A stretch of DNA of 41,067 bases from Pseudomonadota bacterium. Lineage in GTDB: Bacteria > Pseudomonadota > Gammaproteobacteria > Burkholderiales > Burkholderiaceae_C. How positions within the stretch are numbered: position 1 is the stretch's first letter; each line of letters begins with the position of its first letter. Positions 1 to 7,064 of the stretch are shown piece by piece. The translations under genes and the position numbers were made by a program. Below the pieces are notes generated by a model, which saw nothing but the letters and a program-made list of their open reading frames with translations, was not told where the DNA came from and made no database searches. The stretch covers positions 27,697 to 68,763 of the forward strand of contig JAUNTQ010000009.1 of the NCBI GenBank assembly GCA_030538605.1, read 5' to 3'.

Positions 1-726
1 GACGGGCAGCTCAACGCGACGTGAATATGGGAGATGCCACATGGCGCGCTCGCCAATGCGTGGGCGACTCCCCCCCCCTTCGTGCTTAACGTCAAGGTCC
101 ACACCATGCGCAACAAACAAGACGATTGCCTCGGTATTGCGCTGATTGATGGCTGTATCCAGTGCCGTTGCACCCAGGCTGTCGCGCACGTTCACATTGG
201 CCCCGCGCTCGATCAAAAGACGCAGGTGGGCGGGGTGCCCTTCCAGCAGCGCGCGCTTGAGCATCGGTAGCTGATCCTTGCCCTGATGATCGGGCGAGAG
301 GCCGCCGTCGAGCATGGCTTGCAGGTACACCGGGTCTTGCTGCACGAAGGCGTGAAACAGCGCGCTGCCCATGCCTTCGACGATCTGCGAGTCAGGGTCT
401 ACCCCGCGCGCCACCAGCTCGCGCACGGCGGCGGGTTTGTGGCGCATGAGCGCCCACCACATCAGGCTCATTTGCTCGCGCCCCGGCGCGGCCAGTTCGG
501 TGGCAGACAGCGCCGCCAACGGGGCGAGGTCGTCGCGCTCGATGCCGCGTGCCGCGGCGAGCGTGGGGCCACTGAAGTAGTGCGAAGCGGGTTTGACAGA
601 GGTGCTTGAAGTCATGGCCGATAGCAGCCTGTCGCAGCCACTGGCCGCGCCGAGGGTGGCGGCGGTGAGCGTGGCGGCGGCAAGGCAGCGCAACAAGATC
701 ACGAGGGACAGGTGCCGGAAAGCCAT
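1..726 (-). CDS. Ankyrin-type lipoprotein, copy B (partial, frame-disturbed 3' end)
   Basis: This is the second of two tandem lipoprotein genes; the reading frame is open from the ATG at 726 to the window edge (242 codons, no stop seen). The N-terminus has a hydrophobic signal segment ending in a lipobox (AASGC, Cys31), so export and lipid anchoring are likely. The centre carries ankyrin-like helices (HPAHLRLLIERGANVNVRDS). A GAGG Shine-Dalgarno lies about 8 nt before the start, and the gene follows copy A by 26 bp. Positions 197-555 are identical to 1057-1415 of copy A. The 3' part differs: about 118 bp are missing, and a run of nine G (coding strand, 70-78) leaves the frame one base off the ending used by copy A, which would stop at position 11. 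It may be phase-variable, decaying or affected by a sequencing error. A role as an immunity protein is inference. Confidence 0.7.
   Translation of the reverse strand, partial: MAFRHLSLVILLRCLAAATLTAATLGAASGCDRLLSAMTSSTSVKPASHYFSGPTLAAARGIERDDLAPLAALSATELAAPGREQMSLMWWALMRHKPAAVRELVARGVDPDSQIVEGMGSALFHAFVQQDPVYLQAMLDGGLSPDHQGKDQLPMLKRALLEGHPAHLRLLIERGANVNVRDSLGATALDTAINQRNTEAIVLFVAHGVDLDVKHEGGGSRPRIGERAMWHLPYSRRVELPV
70..78. repeat. Nine-base C/G homopolymer at the frame break of lipoprotein copy B
   Basis: Nine consecutive C on the plus strand (G on the coding strand) sit where copy B stops matching its own variable part and resumes the shared 3' end. Ten bases (or seven) would restore the ending ESPTHWRARHVASPIFTSR and a stop at position 11. 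Nine bases give an open frame that leaves the window. Such tracts are prone to slippage and to sequencing error. Confidence 0.8.
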
Positions 727-752
727 GCGTGCCTCGATGCCAGACGGGCAGC

Positions 753-1571
753 TCAACGCGACGTGAATATGGGAGATGCCACATGGCGCGCTCGCCACTG
801 CGTGGGCGACTCAGGTGGCCATTCGATGCCTTGGGCGATCATGCGCTCGCGCAGCTTGTCGATGGCCTGCAAGGCGGGAGGTGGCAGACGGGCGTCTTCC
901 AGCGTGAGGTACACCGTCCATGCCAGACTGATGCCGCTGCTTTGCTGCACGTTCAAATCGGCACCTCGAGCCATAAACATGTCAATGGCCTCCACATTGC
1001 CTTGTCGTATGGCCGTGGTCAGTGCCGTACCCCCCAGGCTGTCGCGCACATTGACGTTGGCCCCGCGCTCGATCAAAAGACGCAGGTGGGCGGGGTGCCC
1101 TTCCAGCAGCGCGCGCTTGAGCATCGGTAGCTGATCCTTGCCCTGATGATCGGGCGAGAGGCCGCCGTCGAGCATGGCTTGCAGGTACACCGGGTCTTGC
1201 TGCACGAAGGCGTGAAACAGCGCGCTGCCCATGCCTTCGACGATCTGCGAGTCAGGGTCTACCCCGCGCGCCACCAGCTCGCGCACGGCGGCGGGTTTGT
1301 GGCGCATGAGCGCCCACCACATCAGGCTCATTTGCTCGCGCCCCGGCGCGGCCAGTTCGGTGGCAGACAGCGCCGCCAACGGGGCGAGGTCGTCGCGCTC
1401 GATGCCGCGTGCCGCATCGAGCGTGGGGCCGCTGAAGTAGTGCGAGGCGGGTTTGACAGAGGTGCTTGAAGTCATGGCCGATAGCAGCCTGTCGCAGCCT
1501 GTGACCGTGCCCAAGGTGGCGGCGGCAAGCAAGGCGGCGGCAAGGCAGCGCAGAAAGTACATGGGAAGCAT
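753..1571 (-). CDS. Ankyrin-repeat lipoprotein, copy A (putative immunity protein)
   Basis: This 272-residue protein has a signal peptide with lipobox VTGC (lipidated Cys26), so it is probably a membrane-anchored periplasmic lipoprotein. Residues about 80-220 form ankyrin-like helix-turn-helix units; HPAHLRLLIERGANVNVRDS and NVEAIDMFMARGADLNVQ are the clearest. It lies 41 bp after the lipase gene on the same strand and 26 bp before its own near-copy, so the three genes probably form one transcript. Neither possible ATG (1571 or 1562) has a strong Shine-Dalgarno; I keep the longer form. Lipoproteins are common immunity partners of secreted bacterial phospholipases, and ankyrin repeats are protein-binding folds. 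Binding to the neighbouring lipase is inferred from context only. The alternative is an unrelated ankyrin lipoprotein. Confidence 0.85.
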   Translation of the reverse strand: MLPMYFLRCLAAALLAAATLGTVTGCDRLLSAMTSSTSVKPASHYFSGPTLDAARGIERDDLAPLAALSATELAAPGREQMSLMWWALMRHKPAAVRELVARGVDPDSQIVEGMGSALFHAFVQQDPVYLQAMLDGGLSPDHQGKDQLPMLKRALLEGHPAHLRLLIERGANVNVRDSLGGTALTTAIRQGNVEAIDMFMARGADLNVQQSSGISLAWTVYLTLEDARLPPPALQAIDKLRERMIAQGIEWPPESPTQWRARHVASPIFTSR

Positions 1572-1612
1572 CTTGGCACACCACTCGGGCGGCTTGCCTG
1601 GCTACTGGATGC

Positions 1613-2653
1613 TTACCAGCGCAGTTGCTGGCGCAGGGCGTGGGCGCTGGTGTCGGCTTGGGTGTGCAGCGCTGCTTGCACCTGGGGCATGCCATGCAGG
1701 GTAAGCGGTGACAAAGCCGAGCCGGTGACACCGATGGAGCGGCCCGCCGCGTCGGGCAGCGCGTGCGCGAGGCTGCGCCACACGCCAAAGGCGTCGGTTA
1801 GATCCAGCGGCAAGGCGCGGCCAAACAAGGTGGTGGATGGTGCCTCCTGCACCTGGTTCAGCCCCTCGCCGCGCACATACCAAGCGTCAATCTGGCGGGT
1901 GTCGGACTGCGCCGGGCCACCGTAGCGCGCCACAGTGTTGGCGTGCAGACCTGCGGCGTTGAAGGTGCTGGCAGGCAGGCCACTGGCTGCGGCGGCGGCC
2001 GAAGCCAAGCCGCCCCCGAGAGAGTGACCGGCGATATGGATATCAACCCGAGCTTCTCGCAACTCGTTGCCAATCTCCACCGCCCGCTCGTAATACGGCG
2101 AATGGCGATCAAGCGCCTGGTGGGCGTTGTTGCGCCAGTCTTCGAGGCTGGTCATGTTGGTGCCCTTGAAGACGAGGGTGGCCTTCATGTCGGTGCCGAA
2201 GACCTCGGGGTCGGGCAGGTAGACCTGGGCGCGGAAGTTGGAGCCGGGGATGCGCAGCAGCTCGGGCGTGAGGCCTGCTTGCGCGAGGGCGGCGCGGTCA
2301 TCGCTGATGTTGCGCCAGCCGGCGGGCGCGGCGTTGTGTGGCGCGTAAACGTGGGCCGAGAGCCTGGCGTATTCCTGCGCAGCGGTGTCGCGCTGGTAGG
2401 TGTGCATGGCACTCTCCAGCCGGGTGCGCGCGGTGCCGGGGGGCAGGCTGTCGAGCCGTGCTTGCGCGTCTTGCAGCAGCGCGTTGCGTGCGGCCCACTG
2501 AGGGTGCTTTTGGGTGCCAAAGGCATGCACGCCATCGGCGGGTGTGCACTGGTGATCTAGCGCGCGGCGCAGGCCGCTGGAGACGGGCGAGTGCTCGGGT
2601 GGCGGCGGTTGAAAGGCTGGCGGACGGGGCGACAGGGCGGCGGCGAAGGACAT
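1613..2653 (-). CDS. Alpha/beta-hydrolase lipase, putative antibacterial effector
   Basis: This 346-residue protein has a lipase class 3/DUF2974-like core. The nucleophile elbow GHSLGGG places the catalytic serine at Ser211, the upstream FKGT (162-165) fits the oxyanion strand, and Asp256 and His320 are plausible triad partners. The lead-in (YARLSAHVYA, then AGLTPELLRIPGSNFRAQVY) and the FNAAGLH stretch after the elbow resemble phospholipases carried as effectors by type IV or VI secretion systems in Xanthomonadaceae and Burkholderiales; that is family knowledge. No signal peptide, transmembrane segment or XVIPCD/PAAR-type sorting domain is visible, and the N-terminus is proline-rich and apparently disordered. 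The gene heads an operon with two duplicated lipoproteins. Substrate and delivery route are unknown. A housekeeping lipase is the main alternative. Confidence 0.8.
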   Translation of the reverse strand: MSFAAALSPRPPAFQPPPPEHSPVSSGLRRALDHQCTPADGVHAFGTQKHPQWAARNALLQDAQARLDSLPPGTARTRLESAMHTYQRDTAAQEYARLSAHVYAPHNAAPAGWRNISDDRAALAQAGLTPELLRIPGSNFRAQVYLPDPEVFGTDMKATLVFKGTNMTSLEDWRNNAHQALDRHSPYYERAVEIGNELREARVDIHIAGHSLGGGLASAAAAASGLPASTFNAAGLHANTVARYGGPAQSDTRQIDAWYVRGEGLNQVQEAPSTTLFGRALPLDLTDAFGVWRSLAHALPDAAGRSIGVTGSALSPLTLHGMPQVQAALHTQADTSAHALRQQLRW

Positions 2654-2701
2654 GGCGCGTACCTCGGGCGTGTGCAGCGGATGTGTGGGTCGGATGTGCG
2701 C

Positions 2702-2733
2702 AATCTAGCCCTTCGCGCGGATGGGCACCATAC
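2702..2733 (-). promoter_or_regulatory. Possible promoter of the lipase operon
   Basis: On the minus strand a TAGATT hexamer (2702-2707) lies about 50 bp before the lipase start. A weak -35 candidate, TGGTGC, sits 17 nt upstream. Only the -10 is reasonable, so this is a suggestion. Confidence 0.25.
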
Positions 2734-2761
2734 GGAGCGTTCCCATTGGTAGTCTTCCTAA

Positions 2762-2815
2762 CCCCCCTTCTTGCGCGGCTTGCGAAAGCGCGATGCGCGC
2801 TCGAGAAAAGGGGGG
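2762..2815. repeat. C6/G6 inverted repeat downstream of the NDUFA9-like gene
   Basis: CCCCCCTT (2762-2769) can pair with AAGGGGGG (2808-2815) around a GC-rich loop that can itself fold. It lies after the stop of the NDUFA9-like gene and before the lipase operon. It could slow transcription, but there is no U-tract, so a terminator call is weak. Confidence 0.35.
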
Positions 2816-2849
2816 CGCACAGGCGTCGAGGGGCGCGTCGGCAGGCGTT

Positions 2850-3827
2850 TTACCTGCCCGCCCGCTGCCGCATGGCATCGAGTGCGGCGGCGGGGCCAGA
2901 GGTGCCGAGGTAGAGCGGGACCACCGCAGACAGGGGCGTGGGGGTGATGCCGAGCGCTTGCAGGCCGGGCAGCTGGCCGCTGGCGATGTTGTCCACGCCG
3001 AGCGAGCGCAGGTTGTCGCGGCTCATCAATGTGGGGCCGGGCAGGTGTTCGAGCACGGTGGCTTGCAGCCAGCCGAGCGCGTGGGGCAGGCCGATGACGG
3101 GGCGGCCGCGCCCGCCGCGCACGCCTGCGGCCTGGCCGGCCAGGCGCACCAGCTGGCGCAGGGTGAAGACGTCGGGGCCGCAGGCTTCGATGGTCTGGCC
3201 GATGGTGGTGCCTTCGCCCAGGCTGCGCACGAGGGCGTCGGCCACGTCGCGCACCCACACGGGTTGCATGCGTGCGTCGGCCCCGGCCAAAGGCATGACG
3301 GGCAGCACACGTTGCAAGCGCGCGAACAGGTTCAGAAAGCTGTCGCCCGCGCCGAAGACGACGCTGGGGCGCAGCACGGTGAGGTCGATGCGGCCACGCG
3401 CGGCGGCTTCTTGCAGCGCGGCTTCGCCAGCGGCTTTGCTGCGCTGGTAGAGCGAGGGCGCGGCGGCATCGGCACCCAGCGCGCTGACGTGCAGCACGCG
3501 GCGCACGCCGACTTGCGCGCAGGCAGCGGCCAGCTGGCGGGGCAGCTCGGCATGGGTGCGGGCAAAGTCGCTTTCGCTGCCGTGCAGGATGCCGACGAGG
3601 TTGACCACCGCGTCGTGCCCGGGCAGTAGGCGCGCGAGGGCGGCGCTGTCGTGTATGTCTGCGGCGACCAGGCGCACGGCAGGCATGGGCCACAGGTGGC
3701 GGGCGCTGGCGCGGTGGCGCGTGGGCACTGTGACGCGCACGCCACGGCGCTGCAATTGCTCGCACAGCACGCTGCCGATGAAACCGCTGCCGCCCAGCAG
3801 CAGGATGCGCGCTCCTTCATGATTCAC
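2850..3827 (-). CDS. NDUFA9-like NAD(P)-binding SDR-family protein
   Basis: This is an atypical/extended short-chain dehydrogenase of the complex I NDUFA9-like group, cytoplasmic, with unknown substrate. The Rossmann motif GGSGFIG lies in the first 20 residues. ADIHD and VNLVGILHG follow in typical places, and YQRSK matches the YxxxK active site. I start it at GTG 3827 because GGAG lies 6 nt upstream; an in-frame TTG at 3839 would add four residues but has no ribosome site. With the GTG start the product is 325 residues. An AT-rich palindromic repeat fills its upstream region. Family membership is clear from the motifs; the exact biochemical role is not known for most bacterial members. Confidence 0.85.
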   Translation of the reverse strand: MNHEGARILLLGGSGFIGSVLCEQLQRRGVRVTVPTRHRASARHLWPMPAVRLVAADIHDSAALARLLPGHDAVVNLVGILHGSESDFARTHAELPRQLAAACAQVGVRRVLHVSALGADAAAPSLYQRSKAAGEAALQEAAARGRIDLTVLRPSVVFGAGDSFLNLFARLQRVLPVMPLAGADARMQPVWVRDVADALVRSLGEGTTIGQTIEACGPDVFTLRQLVRLAGQAAGVRGGRGRPVIGLPHALGWLQATVLEHLPGPTLMSRDNLRSLGVDNIASGQLPGLQALGITPTPLSAVVPLYLGTSGPAAALDAMRQRAGR

Positions 3828-3848
3828 TTTGAACTCCAAGTTAATGAT

Positions 3849-3924
3849 AGCTGCTTGCGCACGTTATTAAACAATTTTAGATAGTTTTAAACCTGAAATT
3901 ATTTTAAATCGTGCGCAAGCAGCT
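3849..3924. repeat. AT-rich palindromic intergenic element, copy 1
   Basis: Perfect 15-bp arms AGCTGCTTGCGCACG (3849-3863) and their complement (3910-3924) flank a 46-bp AT-rich core containing TTTTAGATA and CTGAAATT. Four relatives lie at 9459, 20164, 38058 and 40744. The rest of the gene-free stretch 3828-4149 holds the composite repeat described at 3961 and nothing else I recognise. Confidence 0.85.
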
Positions 3925-3960
3925 CACTTTTTATTGATTTACGAGCCAAGCCCTGTAGCC

Positions 3961-4059
3961 TGGGTAGAGCCGAAGGCGAAACCCAGCGTTCTCGCCAGCC
4001 GGTTTGCCGGGTTTCGCTTTCGACTCTACCCAGCCTGCAAAGATGTGTGCATGCACAAG
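3961..4059. repeat. Composite GC-rich repeat with large hairpin, copy 1
   Basis: Two 24-bp arms (3961-3984 and 4009-4032) are inverted with two mismatches; the left arm begins TGGGTAGAGCCGAAGGCGAA. They are followed by a 19-bp unit (4041-4059) centred on TGTGCATGCACA. The left arm recurs in the same orientation at 8618, and the 19-bp unit recurs inverted and identical at 8540-8558. The block lies downstream of the lytic transglycosylase stop and could act as a transcript-stabilising hairpin. Confidence 0.8.
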
Positions 4060-4149
4060 CGCGCAAGCGGCAGAGGGAGCAAGGACAGCGGCAGCTTTGA
4101 GGTTTGCGCTCATGACTCGGATGCGGCTGCCGCGCTTTGCGCCACCGCC

Positions 4150-6192
4150 TCACGGCAGCTCGCGACTGGGGTCGTCGGCACCTGCGGGCAATGGCCCCAC
4201 GGTGCCCAGCCGGGCTTTGAGCGACTGCGGCTGGCCGGTGAGGATGGCGGCGTAGTCGGTGGCGTTGGAGAGCACTTTCTTCACGTAGTCGCGCGTTTCG
4301 CCAAAGGGCACGTTCTCGGCCCAGATGGCGGCCTCCAGCACCGGGCCTGTGCCGTTGCTGGGTGCTCGCCAGACGCGCGGGCGGCCCGGCCCGGCGTTGT
4401 AGGCGGCGGCGGCCAGCGGGATGGAGCCTTGAAAGTCGTCGAGCACGATTTTCAGGTAGCTGGTGCCCAGCAGCAGGTTGGTTTGCTGGTCGTTGATCTG
4501 GCTGACGTGAAAGCCCTCCAGCCCGATCTTGCGCGCCGTCCAGCGCGCGGTGGCGGGCATGACCTGCATCAGCCCCGACGCGCCCGCGCCCGAGCGCGCG
4601 TCCATGACGAAGCGGCTTTCCTGCCGGATGAGGCCGTAGACATAGGACGCATCCAGCCCGATGGCGCTGGCCTGCCCCAGCACCGCCGCGCGCATGGGCA
4701 GCGGAAAGCGCTGGGCAAAGTCCATGAAGCCGCTGGTGCGTTCGCTGGCGTTGATGCAGCGGTCCCACACCTGGCGCGCGCAGGCGAAGTCGGCGGCGGC
4801 GTAGAGCGCGCGGTCGTCCATGCCGCCGGGGGTGTGCAGGTTGGTCCAGTAGTTCCATTCGCGCACGCCTTCGCTGCGCAGGCCGATGGCGATGGCCAGC
4901 AGCGCGCGGTTCAGGCCCGGGTGCAGGCGCGCGGCCTCGCGCTCTTGCGGCGTGAGCGGCGGGGGCGCGGGCGGCACCGTGAGCGGCTGGCCCAGCTCTT
5001 CGCGTGCCAGCTTTTCGTAAAAGCCCGAGCTGCCGGGGTTGGCGGCCAGCTGCTCGAAGGCGGCGCGGGGCGCTGCGCGGTCGGCGTCGCTGCGCGCCAG
5101 CGCCATTTGCGCACGCGCCCGCCAATACACCCAGGCACCGTCGCCCGCTGGCGGGTTCTGCATGGCATCTGTGGCGCGCAGCACGGCGCGCCAGTCGCCC
5201 GCGCGCAGGGCGGCGCGCGCGTGCCAGGCGAGCAGGTCGTCGTTCAAATCAGCCGGGCGCGTGACCTTGGCGAAATACGCCGGTGCCTGCTCAGACAGGC
5301 CCACCGCCGCCCATTTGCCGATCACACCCCAGGCCCAGTGGCGCTCTTCCGCGCCGAGCAATGGCCCCCACTTGTTTTCAAGCTGGCGCGCGGCTTCGTG
5401 GGCGTCTTGCGTGGCCAGCTTGATGAGCGCCAGCGTCACCAGCTCCTGGCTTTTGCGCGTGCCTGCCGTGGCGCGGGTGGTGAGAAAACGCAGCGGGTTC
5501 TGCTGGATGCTGGCCACGTCGGCAGCCACATCGGGCGCGTCCAGCGCGACGGCGGCGCGCGCCAGCGTGGCGCGGTTGGTCTCGATCGCCAGGCGCGCGC
5601 GCATCCACAGGTCTTGGTAAGGCAGCACGCCCGCCTGGTGCAGCAGCTCGGCGGCATACAGGCAGCCGTCGTCCAGATCGCGCTGGCCCAGCCAGTCGGC
5701 GCGCACCTGCGCGGCCTGCTCGCGCGTGGGCGGCTTGCCCGCCGCGATGTGGGCCGCCACGGCGTAGCAGCGCACCTGCGGGTCGTCGCGCATGCGAAAG
5801 CGCGGGTATTCGGCGGCAAAGCCCGCCCAGTCGCGCCGCTTGCCTGCGGCCAGCAGCCAGTCGTTGCGCAGGCGGTCTTCCTGGTAGGTGTTGGGATAGC
5901 GGGCGGTAAAGGCTTGCACCTCGTCCAGCGTGGCCTCGTCGATGCGCGCGCGCAGCTCCCAATACGCGGCCCAGGGCGCCAGCGCGTGGCCCTCGGCGGC
6001 GGGCAGCAGCGCGGCCAGGCGCGCCCGGTCGCCGCGGCGCAGCGCCTCGCGCATGTCCAGAATCACGCTGTCGCCGGGCGCGGCGGCAGCGGGCACGCCT
6101 TGCGCAACAGCCGGGGCAAACCCCAGCGGCAAAGCCAGCGCAGCCGCCACCAGGGCGGCACGCAACGGTGTCAGAATCGTTCTGCAGAACAT
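4150..6192 (-). CDS. slt: Soluble lytic murein transglycosylase (Slt70 type)
   Basis: This periplasmic enzyme cleaves the MurNAc-GlcNAc bond of peptidoglycan to form 1,6-anhydro products. At 680 residues it is close to the family length. A signal peptide ends near residue 31 (FAPAVAQ). A long helical superhelix domain follows, and a C-terminal catalytic SLT domain carries QESRF (catalytic Glu525), GLMQVMPATA and AAYNAGPGR. I start at ATG 6192; the open frame continues upstream antisense to the cyclo-ligase gene, which is not meaningful. The start codons of this gene and the divergent cyclo-ligase gene are only 9 bp apart, so its promoter must lie inside the neighbour's coding region. Confidence 0.93.
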   Translation of the reverse strand: MFCRTILTPLRAALVAAALALPLGFAPAVAQGVPAAAAPGDSVILDMREALRRGDRARLAALLPAAEGHALAPWAAYWELRARIDEATLDEVQAFTARYPNTYQEDRLRNDWLLAAGKRRDWAGFAAEYPRFRMRDDPQVRCYAVAAHIAAGKPPTREQAAQVRADWLGQRDLDDGCLYAAELLHQAGVLPYQDLWMRARLAIETNRATLARAAVALDAPDVAADVASIQQNPLRFLTTRATAGTRKSQELVTLALIKLATQDAHEAARQLENKWGPLLGAEERHWAWGVIGKWAAVGLSEQAPAYFAKVTRPADLNDDLLAWHARAALRAGDWRAVLRATDAMQNPPAGDGAWVYWRARAQMALARSDADRAAPRAAFEQLAANPGSSGFYEKLAREELGQPLTVPPAPPPLTPQEREAARLHPGLNRALLAIAIGLRSEGVREWNYWTNLHTPGGMDDRALYAAADFACARQVWDRCINASERTSGFMDFAQRFPLPMRAAVLGQASAIGLDASYVYGLIRQESRFVMDARSGAGASGLMQVMPATARWTARKIGLEGFHVSQINDQQTNLLLGTSYLKIVLDDFQGSIPLAAAAYNAGPGRPRVWRAPSNGTGPVLEAAIWAENVPFGETRDYVKKVLSNATDYAAILTGQPQSLKARLGTVGPLPAGADDPSRELP

Positions 6193-6201
6193 CACAAAAC
6201 C

Positions 6202-6798
6202 ATGAACAAGCCGTTTGACAAGAAAGCCCTGCGCGACCGGCTGATCGCGCAGCGCCTGCACCTCGAAGACCGTCTGGCCCGCGCCGATGCACTGCAAGGC
6301 GTGATGCGCATCTGGCTGCTGGACCGGCCCGACACCGTGATCGGCGCTTACTGGCCCATCAAGGGCGAATTTGACCCTCTGCCCGCGCTGCACCGCTGGA
6401 AGGAAGACGGCGAGCTGATGGACGAGCCGCAGCGCCGCCGCATCGGCCTGCCGGTGGTCAACAAGGTGCACAAGACACTTACCTTCCACGCATGGTACCC
6501 GGGCTGCCCGATGGAAGAAGACGCCTACGGCATCCCCAAGCCCAAGGACACCGAGCTGATCGTGCCCACGCTGCTGTTCGTGCCCTGCGTGGGCTATGGC
6601 CCCGGCGGCTTTCGCCTGGGCTATGGCGGCGGCTTTTACGATCGCACCCTGGCCGCGCTCAACCCCCGCCCGGCCACCGTGGGCCTGGGCTTCACCAACG
6701 GCTTCATCGACGACTTCGAGCCCGAGCCGCACGACGAGCCGCTGGACGCCATCCTCAACGACAACGGCGTGGTCTGGCCGGCTTACACCCCCCCCTGA
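6202..6798 (+). CDS. 5-formyltetrahydrofolate cyclo-ligase
   Basis: This cytoplasmic enzyme uses ATP to convert 5-formyl-THF to 5,10-methenyl-THF and returns stored folate to one-carbon metabolism. At 198 residues it matches the family. The signature GPGGFRLGYGGGFYDRTLA is present near residue 135, and the N-terminus KKALRDRLIAQR resembles the helix of other members. The gene is divergent from slt. Its stop codon lies inside the C-rich motif CCCCCCTGAGCC that recurs at other gene ends in this window, so the last residues (AYTPP) may come from that repeat. The usual symbols are fau or ygfA. Confidence 0.93.
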   Translation: MNKPFDKKALRDRLIAQRLHLEDRLARADALQGVMRIWLLDRPDTVIGAYWPIKGEFDPLPALHRWKEDGELMDEPQRRRIGLPVVNKVHKTLTFHAWYPGCPMEEDAYGIPKPKDTELIVPTLLFVPCVGYGPGGFRLGYGGGFYDRTLAALNPRPATVGLGFTNGFIDDFEPEPHDEPLDAILNDNGVVWPAYTPP

Positions 6799-6844
6799 GC
6801 CACAGACATGACTTCGCGTCGCTCGATGACCGGCGCTGGTGCGC

Positions 6845-6921
6845 CATGACAAATGACGAAGGCGCTGCACAGGCCCAGGGTCATTTGTCATGCGCTTGCC
6901 AGAGCGCCGTCATTTGCCATG
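6845..6921. repeat. Inverted and direct copies of GTCATTTGTCATG
   Basis: CATGACAAATGAC (6845-6857) and its exact complement (6880-6892) form a 13-bp stem with a 22-nt loop. A third copy with one change, GTCATTTGCCATG, lies at 6909-6921. The array sits in the 266-bp gap between the cyclo-ligase and PPK2 genes, upstream of the PPK2 promoter. It could be a regulator binding array or an RNA hairpin; no T-tract follows. Confidence 0.8.
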
Positions 6922-6979
6922 CGTTTCATGCGATGTGGGTGGCGCGCGCGAATACCACCGGCCAGGCGCCCCCCGTTTC

Positions 6980-6993
6980 TTGACGCCCGTCAA
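6980..6993 (+). promoter_or_regulatory. FNR/Anr-type box upstream of ppk2
   Basis: TTGACGCCCGTCAA is a perfect inverted repeat that fits the FNR-family pattern TTGAY-N4-RTCAA. Its centre is about 41.5 bp before the start point predicted from the GATAGT hexamer at 7016-7021. That is the classic class II activator position. Confidence 0.6.
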
Positions 6994-7015
6994 GCCAGTC
7001 AGGCGTCCGGCGGCG

Positions 7016-7021
7016 GATAGT
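7016..7021 (+). promoter_or_regulatory. Candidate -10 element of ppk2
   Basis: GATAGT lies 22 nt after the FNR-type box, with a predicted start near 7028. No -35 hexamer is evident, which is usual for class II FNR-dependent promoters. A strong AAGGAG ribosome site precedes the ATG at 7065. Confidence 0.45.
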
Positions 7022-7064
7022 CGGGGGGTATCGACCCCGCGCAAACGAAGGAGAAGAACCCCCC

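Noticed and set aside
2721-3629. 302-codon plus-strand open frame opposite the NDUFA9-like gene
   Set aside because: It has shadow-type composition and no ribosome site or motif, while the minus strand carries clear SDR motifs.
3934-6201. Very long plus-strand open frame that ends in the cyclo-ligase gene
   Set aside because: It is the antisense of slt, kept open by high GC. Only the part from 6202 has family motifs and a plausible start.
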